Shown: positions 11,701-22,759, counted from the stretch's first letter. The stretch is DNA of 64,000 nucleotides from Saposhnikovia divaricata (GCA_036435485.1 CM071598.1:194535148-194599147); one strand, 5' to 3'. Notes: generated by a model not told the origin, from the letters alone. Made by a program: numbers and translations.

Positions 11701-12194
11701 ATTAGCGGTAGTGGTTAGACAAAAAGAAAAGATTAGTATTTCAATTTCATGTATGTAAATGCTTTTATTTAATGCAAATATAAAAAACTATTTTTTTTTG
11801 CTAAATTGCATATATATATATAGAAAAAAAGAAACTAGGAAGAGGGAAAAACCGTTGCTCTATGACATGCCATAGAGAGAACTAACTAGAGAAAGCAAGA
11901 AATGAAGGGCTGCACAACCCTCATTCATAATAAAGTCCAACCAAATTTATACAAACCCGCATATTTTGTAAACCAATTAGAACTAGCTAACTTAGACTTT
12001 AAATCTAGCAGAATGCCCTTGAACAATTTCTGAGGACCGAAATACCCATTATTGTGTAAACGTGCATTATGCTATCTCCAAACATGGTAGCAGAAAACCT
12101 GAGCAGTAAGAAGAGCAAGAGAATGATCCGGCTGATCCAAGATTGAACCCCACGAAGTAATCAGTCCAATCCAAGAATCTGAATTTAGAGAGAT

Positions 12195-13637
12195 TCACAG
12201 AAGACGAGCCCACTGCTCAAGAATATAGCAGCTGTAATTACAAGTAACAAACAGATGATTTGATGTCTCCAAACTTCCAACACATAGAAAACAATGCTGT
12301 GGAAGAGAAATACCAAAGGAGGCCAGCCTGTCGAAGGTAGCAAATCTACCATGTGTTAAAATCCATTCATGATGCGCATACCTTAGGACACGCAATCTGT
12401 GCCAAACTAGTGAAAACCAAGGAACCTCCGGAAGTCTCCTACGAATGGAATTCCATATGTTGCAGACTTTAACCTTTGAAACAGGAGTATCTCCCTGAAG
12501 AATAACATCTGTTTTCTCTAAATCAAATGGAGGGTAGTCAAATCCCTCTAACCACGGTCGAAGACCCTGTTGTATTATGTCGTGAGGCCTCGGCAACACC
12601 CACGAACCAGAGGCAATAAGATCATGGACAGTAGAAGAAGGACATGATCCAACTTGGGAGATAATGTGATCAGACATATCAGAGGCGAGAGTCGTCGAGT
12701 GCCACCATGGGTCAAACCATAAGGAAGTGTTTCGACCATCCCCCAAATTGTAAACCAGAAACTGCTTTGCCAAAGGACGAAGGTTTAGGATACTCCTCCA
12801 AATCCAAGAACAATCAGTAGGAATCTCCATACACCAGAATTTTCGTCTTTTAAGGATTGTTCTGTTAATCCAAGAAGGCCAAAGAGTTGAGTGATTTCTG
12901 ATAATTCTACACAAGAGATAAAGGTGCTGAGCTAAATTCCATTCCTTCGTACTTTTAAAACCAAGCCCTCCCTCTTGAATAGGAAGACAAACATTATCCC
13001 AACAAGTCTTTGCACCACCTGTACAGTTTACATCTCCCTTCCAAAGAAATCGAGAGAAGATTCTAGACAGACGTTTATGAACAGCAACTGGCAAGAGAAA
13101 ATGCTTAGACCAGTAAGACTGAATAGCAAATGAGACTGCCTTTAAAAGTTGAGCTCGACCAGCTAAAGAGAGAAGCAAGGACGTCCAGCTTGTTATTCTG
13201 CTAGTAATCCTCTCAATAAGAGGAATGCAGTCATTAAACCTTAACTGCGATGAAATTAAAGGAAGCCCCAGAAATTTAGGCTGAAGATCACCTTGCGCAA
13301 TACTGAACTCACTCTCAAACCAGGTTTTAAAATCAAGCGAACAATTCCCAAAATAAACCGAACTTTTGTTGACATTAGGTGCCAAGCCACTCCAGGAAGC
13401 AAAACGATTCATACATTCCATAATATGAGCTATGGAGTCTTTATCACCATGTGAAAAGAGCATGACATCGTCCGCATATAACAGATGGGTTAGCTTGAGA
13501 TCTTTACACCTCCAGTGATACTTGAAGTTGTCCGGAACCTTAGAAAGCATGCTTGACAAAATATTTAGGGCAATAGTAAACAGATAAGGGGAAATGGGAT
13601 CCCCCTCACGAATATTTCTTACCCTGGAAAAACCCAC
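12195..13637 (-). pseudogene. LINE reverse transcriptase, C-terminal half and zinc-binding domain (unit A)
   Basis: The 480-codon frame carries EGDPISPYLF (motif B region), then LLYADDVMLF with the YADD catalytic box, then LGLPL and the thumb region. The last ~80 residues are the cysteine/histidine-rich zinc-binding end (CFLCVGSLETSNHLF). It overlaps the upstream frame by 32 bp out of register, so one indel breaks what was a single ORF2. The first codon of the open frame is GTG, not a real start. Confidence 0.88.
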
Positions 13638-14580
13638 ATAAAGAACCGCTGACCTTAATCGAATAGGAAGGAGTCAATATGCAAGCCCAAATCCAACCCA
13701 TAAATTTATTCGGGAATTTCATGTGAGACAGAGCTGACATGAAAAAGTCCCAAGATATCGAATCAAAAGCCTTATGTAAGTCCAACTTTATAGCACATTT
13801 AGCAGAACCTGTATGCCTAGAATACCCTCGAAATAATTCTTGGGCCATTAAGACATTGTTAGAGATTCTTCTCCCAGAAATAAAGGCTGATTGAGAGAGA
13901 TGGAGGAGGCCAGGCAACACCCTTTTGAGTCTTCCTGCAAGGATCTTGGCAATACATTTATATGCAATGGAACATAAAGAAATAGGTCTAAATTCCCTCA
14001 TATTCGACGGAGTAGATACCTTAGGGATTAAGGCAATGACAGTGGAATTAATGGCCCTATGCATGATGGAGGTGTTGAAAAAGTGAGTAATGGCTTCAGA
14101 AAAACCATCACCGACGATATCCCACATTGCCAAAAAGAATTCCACAGAGAAACCATCTGGGTCGGGGGCCTTATTCTTCTTCATAGACTTCAGCATTTTA
14201 AGAATAAGGTCCCTAGAAATAGGAGCCTCGAGAAAACCTGCCTGCGTCTCCGTGATATAGCTACAATCAATCCCATTGAAATCAGAGTTTGCCAAATTTT
14301 GAAAAGTACCAATAGAATTCTTGAAAAAATGCACTGCAACGTTGGCGACATTAGACTGACCATGCACAATGATATTTTCTGAATTTTCGATGGCCAAAAT
14401 TTTGTTGTGATTCCAATTTGCTCGAACCTTATTAAAGAAATACTTTGTGTTACCATCACCCAGAGAGAGCCAGTTGACCCTAGATTTTTGCCTAAGAAAA
14501 GACTCCTCCTCCTGTAAAGAATTTTCCAAGTTAGCATTATATTTTCTCTTCACCAAGGAGCAAAATATTCGAACTGTCAT
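13606..14580 (-). pseudogene. LINE reverse transcriptase, N-terminal half (unit A)
   Basis: The 324-codon frame starts after the endonuclease with a basic linker, then LGDGNTKYF, typical of plant LINE ORF2. It continues with KAPDPDGFSVEFF, FRPISLCS and IKLDLHKAFDSISW; the last is RT motif A with its catalytic aspartate. The frame is lost at FFQGKK, just before the GDP (motif B) region carried by the next frame. Reverse transcriptase would copy LINE RNA at the nicked target. Unit A keeps TGG where B and C have a stop, and keeps a dinucleotide that B and C have lost near 14333. Confidence 0.85.
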
Positions 14581-14934
14581 GCATTAACTTCTCTTGAATG
14601 CCTTGAAGATTAAGACGAGCCAAATGCACGTTAGAAAGGACATTTCCATGTTGCCTATTAATAATCTTCTACTCCTTCTTGACATTTTTAAGCATTCTTG
14701 CAAGAATAACCAACGGATCACCAAACCATTGGACATCCCAACCTTTCTTGACTGCAGGAAGAAAGCCCTCAAGGTTCAATATGTAATTGTAGAACTGAAA
14801 TGGTTTAGAAGATTTTTCACGCACCATCGGAACAGATAGCATAAGAGGACAGTGATCCATGAGCCCCTTCATTTTGACAGTGACTAAAGCTTCAGAGTCT
14901 TAAATTCAGAGCTTACCAGAGTCTTAAATTCAGT

Positions 14935-15319
14935 GCTTGGAACACTAAGTCAATGATGCCTGACATCAATGTGCTTAGTCCTTGAATGCTGAACTGGATT
15001 TTCTACAATTTTAGTAGCACTAGTATTATCACAAAATATAGGAATATTACTTAGTGTCATACCATATTTCTTATCGAAAGAAGCTATGCACAACATCTGT
15101 CAACTACAATGTACACATCTTCTGCAGTAGAAGTTGAGACAAATTTATGTTTCTTGCTTGCCCAAGAAATCAATATGTTTCCCAAGAATTGACAAGTACC
15201 TGTAGTTCTTTTCCTGTTTATCTTACGCCCTGCATAATCAAAGTTTGAATAGCCAATTAGTGAGAATTCAGATTCTCTAGGATACCACAAACCCTGTTTT
15301 GAGTTCCTTTAAGATATCT
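14935..15319 (-). mobile_element. Copia RNase H fragment, minus strand (unit A)
   Basis: On the minus strand this encodes the end of a Ty1/copia pol: RYLKGTQN, LIGYSNFDYAG, STTGTCQFLG-like sequence, SWASKKH, then (after a frameshift near 15080) IFCDNTSA and HSRTKHIDVRHH. These are hallmark RNase H motifs of copia elements. Its reverse transcriptase half is found at 45436-46243 in unit B; the two halves were parted by the CACTA insertion beginning at 15323. Downstream the copia is cut off next to the LINE. Confidence 0.85.
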
Positions 15320-15323
15320 CAAT

Positions 15324-16588
15324 ACTACGCCATAGGTGACTTTACACAACATTTTTTCATGGTGTTGCCGTCTGAAAAAGTGATGTCGTAGCTATTTTCA
15401 ACGTTACCTATTACAACACAGAGTATTTGTGTTGGCGTAGATGTTGTATATGGTTAATTAAAATATAAATTAAATAATCATTTTACATAAAAGTGATAAA
15501 AAATATTAAAAAATAATTTATTTATTTTGTTAGAATTTAAACTGGATTGAATGGTATTTTTTGTAAACAGGTGTATTTTTCAATATTTTTAAAACTAATA
15601 AATTTAAAAATTTTATGTTTTTTAATTAAGAAATTGTATTTATGTATTTAAAATAATTTATAGTAAATAACACTTTAGATAAAAAGTAAAAAACTTTATG
15701 AAAATGAATTTATTTATTTTATTGAAAATATTAAAATACATTGGAGTGAATGATGATTTTTTAAATAATTTTAAAATGAAAAAATTTTGAAAAAAAAATG
15801 TTCTCGAAAATTGAATAATTATAAAACATGTATAATGAAAGCTCCGGCGGCAAATTCTACCGCCTCCCGCTTTACCCAAATTTTAACAAATTAAGATCCC
15901 TCTCTTTTTCGTTCTATCTCTTTCCCTCTCTACGTTTCATTCCCCATCTCTTTCTCTCCCTCCATCTCTTCCTTTATCTTTCTCTCTCTCTCCATCCCCT
16001 CTTTCAAGCTTTCAATTTAGGGATTTAAGCTTCGATTTAGAATTGAATCAATGTTGTGGTTACAATTAGGGCTTCATTTGGGATGTAAGCTATCACTGAT
16101 AAAATCCTAAATCGATTCAATCCTAGAAGAATATCAAAATGTATCGAGAAGATAATCGAGAAGATGCAAATTTCAAGCTCTGTCGTTGGATACGTATCGG
16201 TCATACTTTCCTCCACCACGCATACATGTATCTTTCACCATCACTCCCCTGCTTCTCTCAAAGTATGTCATCGCTTTCTCTCTCTCTCCCACTCCCTCCC
16301 CCCCCTCTCTCTCCCACCCTCTCTCTCTTTCCCTCCCTCTCTCCCTGTACCTCTCTCTCCCCTTCTCTCTCCCTCTCTCTTTACATTTCCTATGTATTGC
16401 TCAGTAATTCAGAACTTATGTTACAACTAATTCTGTTATTTATTATGATAACAATTGCAATTAGGGCTTTAATTCTGATGGTACAAATGATAAAATCCAA
16501 GCTTGTGGTACACTTTAACACTGTTGCATACATATTTATGTTTCTTAAACCTGTTTATGTAATGTGTTACAATGTACTATAATTTCAG
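15324..16588. repeat. CACTA left arm: AT-rich DNA and CT-rich microsatellites (unit A)
   Basis: No protein is supported. The first ~500 bp are AT-rich subterminal DNA. Pyrimidine-rich CTCT/CCCT tracts at about 15898-15998 and 16263-16385 look like a gene's 5' UTR microsatellites, and they precede the NACalpha exon. Proline/serine/leucine open frames here (for example 16139-16582) are translations of the CT repeat. Confidence 0.6.
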
Positions 16589-16619
16589 GAATCGGATGAC
16601 AAGGAAGACGCCACTCAAG
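16589..16619 (+). pseudogene. NACA: NACalpha acidic exon fragment (unit A)
   Basis: A 31-nt exon between TTTCAG and GT encodes ESDDKEDATQ, matching the acidic DDDKED.AQG segment upstream of the NAC domain in plant nascent polypeptide-associated complex alpha subunits. NACalpha shields nascent chains at the ribosome. The exon is short, but the basic exon and NAC-domain exon of the same protein lie downstream in unit B in the right order. Confidence 0.6.
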
Positions 16620-17093
16620 GTCGATCGCATTTTTTATCACTGTGTTTCTTTGTTGTTTTTATAGCCCATTACATTTTAATGAGATTATGTTTGAGACGTT
16701 TAATGTTCCTGGACTATATATTGCAATGCAGCCGGTTCTTGCTCTAGAAGCATGATATACTACCTTTAAGGTTAGTGTTAATTGGTGTTTCACGTTTTGT
16801 TAACAACTATAGGAAAAGCGTTTACAAATTTAATTGATAGGTTAGTACTCCCTCACATCCAAGTTGCGTGGGAAGGCACATATAATTATGAATACAAATT
16901 AATATAATGTATCAGTTTTGTTAAAAATTCCTGAAAGTAAATGCTCGTTTACTCATTCTGTGATGGAGAAAGTAGTTGGTAGGGAATCAGTAGATAGATA
17001 AACTTTATTATAAGCAGTATATTCATATATATGAATGTGTCCATTTTTACATGATTACATCTCAGCATATTAATATGAGCCTATGCTTTTCAG

Positions 17094-17224
17094 TGTGAGA
17101 TGACAGGTGTTGTTGTAGATGTAGGTGATGGGGCTACCCATGTTGTGCCCGTTGCACATGGTGCATTAGGTCAATTCCTCTTGCTGGGAAAGATGTGACT
17201 CTATTTATCCAGCAACTAATGCGG
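17094..17224 (+). pseudogene. ARP3: ARP3 exon fragment (unit A)
   Basis: Between TTTTCAG and a GT donor the exon encodes CEMTGVVVDVGDGATHVVP, then after a small deletion and frameshift SIPLAGKDVTLFIQQLMR. This is the actin-fold nucleotide-binding (VVDVGDGATH) region of actin-related protein 3, a core subunit of the ARP2/3 complex that nucleates branched actin. The loss of the YVIGSSIK-like residues destroys the fold. It lies between NACalpha exons, so two host genes are interleaved inside the CACTA element. Confidence 0.85.
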
Positions 17225-17409
17225 GTTTTGGACTTTATTATTTTCAGTATATTCAACAACCCGTAGTAGAGTATGCTGAAAGGTGGAGTGACCTAACACA
17301 GAGAAGAGAAACATTTTTTAACTTGACTCCTCTTTTGTCTACTCTCATATAGGAGAGTAAATTAAATTGTTCTTAAAGTTAGTTTTCAGTGCGTATCCAA
17401 ATAGAAGCC

Positions 17410-17600
17410 AAATTCTGAGACGTATATCATATTTGGAGAAGCCAAATAGAAGATTTGAGCTCTCAGTTGCAAACACAGGCTGCCCAATAGTTTTAGATGG
17501 CCATGTCAAGTAGCACACTTCAAAACCAGCACAATATCGTGTATATAAAGGTGAATAAGGTCCGGAGGAACTTGACATGGATACATAGACTCTCTAGTGT
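17410..17600 (+). pseudogene. NACA: NACalpha NAC-domain fragment (unit A)
   Basis: Encodes NSETYIIFGEAK, followed by an in-frame stop where the family has IEDLSSQLQTQAA; those residues are still recognisable after the stop. The 5' part of this exon and the preceding basic exon are absent because of the 1.39-kb deletion that ends at 17409. Unit B keeps both. Confidence 0.8.
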
Positions 17601-18869
17601 TAGACATACTTTTTTCAAAAGAGATCAAAGAATTGTTTCAATTTTCAAAAGAGATCGACACACAAGATGAGGAGTTCTTTGCATTCCACACAAGATGCAG
17701 AGTTAATTGCATTCAATTAAACACATAAAATTATATCAAATATATTATCTAAATACTTATATCAAATATATTCCTCAAAATACATAGTATTGTGCCGCTG
17801 GAATCCCTCCGGGTATCCACGGCTATCTACATATCTCAAAATACCGACTCCCAGTTCAGAGTCGAAAACAATGAATATGCTATTATATTTAGAGCTACAA
17901 GGTATACCGGTTCATAAATACTTAACTCAAAAGATCTTATATAATCCAAAGGTCAAATTCTATTTCAACAGGAAATAAGATATATCGCAAAACTATACAA
18001 TTTTATACATGGCAAAAGCAGTATTATATAATCAATATTTCAAAGTATAGATTTAGAAAACTTGCCTGATGCTCGAGAAGTGATAGGGGTTCGCGATAAT
18101 GTCGGATAATCTAGACAAAGTCAAGTGAAAACATACGGTTAATCCCCTCGATAATCCACTTATAACTCAATGTTTAAACACGTAAGCGAAACACAACCAA
18201 GGCATTACTAGCTCTCTTTAGGCTCATAATAAGTCCATGTTAATCGACACTTACTTAAGTCATAAGTTTGGTTCGGAACCGGTCCTCGAATTCAAACTAA
18301 GTTTAATTTTTAGTTGTATAAGTTTAAATTTTGGGATATTTACAAAACAACTTAACTTTTTGAAACTATTTACAAAAATACGGTTTTTTTGTTGCAAAAT
18401 TTATGGCACCCAGTTGGAAAAGGTTGCAAATGAGCTTAAAACGTAGGCAAAAAAAGGTTGCAAAGGTTGCCCAAAAAAAACAAATAGTATTTTTTTAAAA
18501 ATCTGTTGCAACTTGGGTAGTTTTGAAAAAATCCCTTAAATTTTCTAGTTGCATAATCTTAAGAGGCTTAAATATTGATCCAGTTCGATTAAGCATCCTT
18601 AGTATCAATGTATATTATGTGAAACATACCAAAATACCTTTTACATGTGCAGCAATTATGTTTCCTTTCTATATCGGTTCTATTACTTTTTTTTTACATT
18701 TTCATTGTTTCTCTCCTTGTTTTTTCCATTATGGGGTTAGGAAGGACTTACCATGACTTTTATTATATTCTAATATTTTCTCTCACTCAAAAATTCATTT
18801 ATGAATCATAGAATCAAAATGCATCCATTTTTTGGTGCACTAATTTGTAATAGTTTGGGTATATCGTAA
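17601..18869. other. Unassigned stretch inside the CACTA element (unit A)
   Basis: No gene is supported. Short direct repeats occur near 17615-17690 (TTTTCAAAAGAGATC twice, CACACAAGATG twice). At 18400-18520 TTGCAA-rich repeats resemble transposon subterminal DNA. The region 17780-18300 is less AT-rich and may be an old LTR fragment, but I cannot name it. The counterpart in B is 39867-41047, which lacks 73 bp present here at 18571-18643. Confidence 0.45.
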
Positions 18870-19463
18870 CACTACAACAAATTTGGACATTTACAACGGC
18901 TAACTTACGATGGAAAATTTTTGTGCGTCATACTTACGACGGAACTGAAATCCATTATAACTATTTATGACAAAAACAAAATTCGTCAGAAGTTAATTAT
19001 TTTATTAATAAAATTATTTGTATAATGTAATTAAATTTAATTGCAAATTAAATTAATTTTCCTGAACATGAAACGTCGACGTTTATCTATGAATTTACGA
19101 CGAAAATTTTGTCTTAAATTTGTTTATTTTAATTAAATTTAATTAAAAATTTAATTAATTTTCCAAAACACAAAACGACAACGTTTACTTCTGAAACTTA
19201 ATTAAGCTACGGCCCATTCTCTAAAATCACATTCCTCCCACCTTTTCTTTTAAACAAAAATACATCATCATATCATCCAATACATAACATGACATAGCAA
19301 TACCTATTACAACAATCATCAATGTAAAGATTCAATTTTTCTATCCTCTACTTTATTTTAATGCATTTAAATATATGTGATTTATTTTTAAGTTCATTAC
19401 ATGTTCAACATATATATGTGTGCACTTGTATAATTGATTTGCATATTTTTTTTACATTCGTAG

Positions 19464-19814
19464 ATGTCTTATAATACTAGTTGGATCTCAAAACGAACTA
19501 TTCCTGGTGGTTATGGTTTTTCGAAAGTATTTATTGATGGGGTTAATTATTTCTTGGCATTTGTAAAAAATAATAGTAAGGAACCGGATAATCCGGAACT
19601 TTTGATTAGATGTCCGTGTAATACATGTAGATATCAACTCTTTCAACTCATTCTCGATGTTGAGTTTCACTTATATACAACCGGTTTTCTTGAGAGCAAC
19701 ACCATATGGCGTTTTCATGAAAAAGAAATTCAAGAAATGAATGATCATCAAGATGTGTATGATGAATATGAAATGTTGAGGGATGCCTTTTCCACCACCC
19801 GGGAAGCCACATAG
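19464..19814 (+). pseudogene. CACTA transposase-associated N-terminal domain (unit A)
   Basis: The 116-codon frame encodes SWISKRTIPGGYGF, FIDGVNYFLAF and IRCPCNTCRY, then FLESNTIWRFHEKE. This matches the zinc-finger-like transposase-associated domain at the N-terminus of plant En/Spm-type TNP2 proteins (W..R.. , IRCPC..C). It is only the first domain, and a stop separates it from the next fragment. In unit B the frame is shortened by a C-to-T nonsense change. Confidence 0.85.
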
Positions 19815-19834
19815 CAAAGAAAGGGCACATCGAT

Positions 19835-20269
19835 TTGGGGATTTACACAACTGGATGCATGTCACTAGCTTCTTTGACCTACCATACTCGTATTCATTGT
19901 GCCAGCATCACTACATTGATGTCATGCACACAGAGAAAAATGTTATTTGAAAACATATTTCATACTATTAACTGTAGTGCCAAAACAAAAGATACTACAA
20001 GATCAAGAGATGATTTGAAAGCAATGGGCATCATGCAAGAGCTATGGATGAATGGTAAATTGAGGCCTAGAGCTACATACGAACTCACCCGAGATAAGCT
20101 GAAATTGTTATGTAAATGGGTACATCGATTGAAACGACCCGATGGTTGTTCATCAAACTTGAAGAGATGTTGTAAGAATGCTCAACTGAAATTCCAAGGC
20201 ATAAATTCCCATGATTGTCACGTATTTACGCAGAAGTTATTAGCTTCTACATTTCGTGAACTTCTCTAG
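19835..20269 (+). pseudogene. CACTA TNP2 transposase middle fragment (unit A)
   Basis: The sequence CTQRKMLFENIFHTI, DDLKAMGI, LCKWVHRL, PDGCSSNL and SHDCHVFTQKLL corresponds to the C-terminal part of the TNP2 transposase core (family: HIEKNV.EN...T, PDGY.SN, SHDCHV.MQ.LLP). The catalytic N-terminal part between the associated domain and this piece is missing, so it cannot transpose. In B the RP pair is P only (a 3-nt difference). Confidence 0.88.
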
Positions 20270-20318
20270 ATGATATAAACAAAGTGCTTTGTGATCTTTC
20301 AAAAATTTTCAAAGACTT

Positions 20319-20513
20319 GTGCTCAACTACACTACTCGAATCAAATTAGAGGCAAATGGAAAAAACATAGTCGGGATCATTTGTACTTTAGATACTAAAT
20401 TCTTCCAAGCCATGTTTAATCCAATGGAGCATCTTCCCGTTCATTTACCTGAAGAGTGCAGACTTGGTGGCCATGTTCGACAACGGTGGATGTATAATAT
20501 TGAAAGGCTATAA
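20319..20513 (+). pseudogene. CACTA transposase C-terminal (DUF4218-like) fragment (unit A)
   Basis: MEHLPVHLPEECRLGG and RQRWMYNIERL match the conserved ..HL..HL..E...GGPV..RWMYP.ER. segment that follows TNP2 in plant CACTA polyproteins. It is out of frame with the preceding fragment. It confirms the order of a full transposase gene from which large parts have been lost. Confidence 0.8.
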
Positions 20514-20760
20514 TGCAAAATGAAACAGAAAGTAGGGAACAAAGCACGAGTTGAATAGTTACAAAATGAAATAGAAAGGTTCTATTACAGAAAATTATGT
20601 ACATGAAGATTTGACAAATTTCTGTTCAATGTACTTAAATTCTGAAGTTGAGACATCACACAACTTGCTAGGTCAAAATATGATTGATGATTGCTCATGT
20701 GATCCAAATAAACGGGAGGCATTCACATATCCGGTACAGCTCTTGGGAGAATTGATCGTC

Positions 20761-21204
20761 CAGCTATGATACGATGTCGTTACACAATCATACGCTGTCG
20801 TTACACAACAAAACCCTAATAAAAATCTCCTCCCCCTTTTACTTTTCATCTGATCTCACACTCACACAGGGCTGCTGCGATCTGAAGGTAAATCGATCAT
20901 TTCCTTTCTTCTTACTCAAAGCTGATTGCGAGCATAATGATCCTAACACTCATCATACTGATTTCAAGGTAAAGTCTTCATTTTTTGCAAGAATCTAACA
21001 GATGTGTAAAGTCTTCGTTGTTATTTTTTAACTATTAATAACATGCAAGCTTCAATATACACCGTCATATTATTAACTACTAATATTTACACTGGGTTTA
21101 CTTGTTTGGGTTCAAAATTAGGTTTTTTTCAATCTTTATGTTGATGGGTATATATATATATATATCACTGGGTATCAATAATAATTATTAGTATATATAT
21201 ATAC
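20761..21204. other. Unassigned stretch before second ARP3 copy (unit A)
   Basis: Holds two exon-like pieces ending in AAG-GT (near 20887 and 20970), preceded by a pyrimidine-rich stretch, and a TA microsatellite at 21152-21170 that is longer in unit B. I cannot assign a protein. Confidence 0.4.
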
Positions 21205-21742
21205 ATGCTACACTTGTTCCGATATGGTCAAGGTGGTCTTTTCTAACTATCTAGCTGCAGTAAACAAAGGTCCATAAATCGAAAGCATGTACCTTCCTTT
21301 TTCAAGGGACTTCATGCATGTGTGAAAAGAGTACACTCTTTCCAGACTAGTTGAATCTAAAGTAAATATCATATATTGGTGTCAATATTGTAACTAGTTT
21401 TTCACAAATCGTACAAACCAAAATTATTGTAAATCATATCTTATTGTTCTGGCTTTGTAGTTTTACTACTCTAGTAGGCGAGCATGAATAATTTGGCCCC
21501 GCATAGTTGTCATTCTTGGTGTTGAAGTGACTTGTCACTTGTAAGCTTAAATTACAAATATATTCTGGCTAATAACTGTATACTTAATCATTCAAGAATA
21601 CAATAAGCATGACAGGAGAACACTATACTTGTGACATTGGATATGAACGATTTCTTGGTCCTGAGGTGTGTGAATCTTCCTTCCCTCTTTTAGCAACTGT
21701 TGAATTCATTGTTAATCATCAGTTTGCAATTCTAAGAGCTTG
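21205..21742 (+). pseudogene. ARP3: Second ARP3 fragment, cut at the A/B junction (unit A)
   Basis: The tail of one exon (CYTCSDMVK, to 21232) has its GT donor. After an intron, the next exon (to 21665) encodes GEHYTCDIGYERFLGPE. Both match ARP3. Compared with B (43785-43904) this exon lacks 51 nt, and its acceptor reads TTCAAG rather than TTCAGG. The intron after GPE is cut at 21742, where unit B starts, so the open frame 21609-21893 is a chimera across the junction. Confidence 0.8.
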
Positions 21743-22560
21743 CTTTGCAAGATCTATCTCGTGGCTGGGGGTACGTCATGGTTCCACTCTTCAAGAAGTC
21801 CTAATCATTCTCTTCATCATCAAACATTCACTTGCCCATAAATTACCTGACACATATGAAATCCCAATTGGGCCTTTAACTACAATCAATTAGAATATCC
21901 AAGCCTAACTATTTTACAAATTTATTATAATCAAATATTAATACATATTACTATTTTGTTTAAACATAAAAACCTATTTAATATAATACCCTATTTTAAT
22001 TAATTTATTCATTTGAGAATTTATAATATATGAAAAAATATTTAAATATTAATAGTAACCCACCTGATATAAAACTAGTATATATACATGAATTTTAATA
22101 AACTTTTGTAAAAGTTGTAAGTGATATCTAAACTGAAATTATATTACGTAATATAATCATATATTTATTTATTTAATTTTTGGGTGGTTGTGTTAGTTCC
22201 ATATAGAATGACATTAATTAGTTATTGGTATTTATATAGTTGTTTTACAAACTTTTGTTCAAATAATTTATAAGCATAAATCATGTTTTGAAATTATTGT
22301 TATAGATGTACAAATTGTATTAATCAAGTATAATGATAAAATTCAACATAATTCCTAGTTAGTTTTAAAGTATAAAAAATAACAATACTTTCAATGTATA
22401 AGGATTGTCAGACCCAAGCCTATAATGTTGTAAAAGGAAAAATTTTCAAATTAATTATATTAATAAAAAAAATGAGTTAATTAGAACTTTGTTATTAAAA
22501 GTATGTCTTTTTAATTGATTTAAAATTTAATATATGTATAGGTTTAATATTTTGGACTTG

Positions 22561-22733
22561 TTGGGCCTAATTTTTACCGGGCCCTTTAACATTCTATTTT
22601 TTTTTACTGATGGGCCTTTTAACATCATAATATCATTGAATAAGTTTAATATATTTGACATATTGGGCCTACTTTTTTACATCTGAACCCTTTTAATGGA
22701 ACATTCTAGAATCATGGCAACATATTATAAATA
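22561..22733 (+). promoter_or_regulatory. Heat-shock-element promoter of gene 1 (unit B)
   Basis: Identical core to unit A: a perfect three-module HSE at 22699-22711 and TATA box at 22726-22733. The third TGGGCC motif, mutated in A, is intact here (near 22664). Confidence 0.7.
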
Positions 22734-22759
22734 AACGTAATTGTTGTGATTAGCCAAGA

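Larger units (their letters stand above)
11791..14877 (-). mobile_element. L1-type LINE, 5'-truncated, minus strand (unit A)
   Basis: The element ends in an A tail (T run at 11791-11799 on the plus strand) preceded by the same 3' end as the LINE at 8223. Reading leftwards on the minus strand it begins in the last part of the endonuclease domain (DHCPLMLSVP at ~14850), then a linker, reverse transcriptase and the zinc-binding end. The 5' half of the endonuclease and ORF1 are missing. About 3.1 kb remains. Of the three copies this is the least damaged: one frameshift separates its two long frames. Confidence 0.9.
18870..20760 (+). mobile_element. Truncated inner CACTA element with TNP2-type transposase remains (unit A)
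   Basis: The left terminus CACTACAACAAATTTGG at 18870 is a classic plant CACTA end. It is followed by subterminal repeats built on TTACGACGG. Transposase remnants follow from 19464. I found no matching right terminus (TTGTAGTG), so the element is truncated. It lies nested within the larger CACTA element but has different terminal sequence, so it is a different family or subfamily. Confidence 0.75.
1..21742 (+). repeat. Unit A of a very large direct tandem repeat (left end outside window)
   Basis: The content of this stretch recurs in the same order and orientation in units B and C. Matching landmarks include the NF-YC remnant at 3019, 23837 and 52053, and the LINE polyprotein at 12195, 33053 and 60938. 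The offset from A to B is about 20.82-20.86 kb up to the CACTA element, then about 22.25 kb and 22.18 kb further on, because A lacks 1.39 kb and B lacks 73 bp. Measured from the point equivalent to the start of B (position 926), unit A is 20.8 kb long. It ends inside an intron of an ARP3 fragment, where it runs straight into unit B. Confidence 0.95.
15323..21742. mobile_element. CACTA transposon carrying gene fragments, right end lost (unit A)
   Basis: The left terminus reads TACTACGCCATAG (first base C to T), the inverse of the right terminus in unit B (CTATGGCGTAGTG, 45420-45432). It is preceded by CAA, the drifted 3-bp target duplication. The element is missing its right ~1.45 kb because unit A is joined to B at 21742, and it lacks 1.39 kb at 17400. 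Inside are NACalpha and ARP3 exon fragments and a second, truncated CACTA element. Confidence 0.85.

Noticed and set aside
16139..16582. Serine/proline/leucine-rich open frames
   Set aside because: They are readings of a CT microsatellite in several frames at once; the same tract is open in all three plus frames.
17345..17578. Minus-strand frame at the NACalpha scar and its counterpart at 39533
   Set aside because: Antisense shadow of the NAC-domain exon.
21609..21893. 94-codon frame crossing the A/B join
   Set aside because: It is a chimera of an ARP3 exon, its intron and unrelated upstream DNA of unit B, with no matching frame at 43785.
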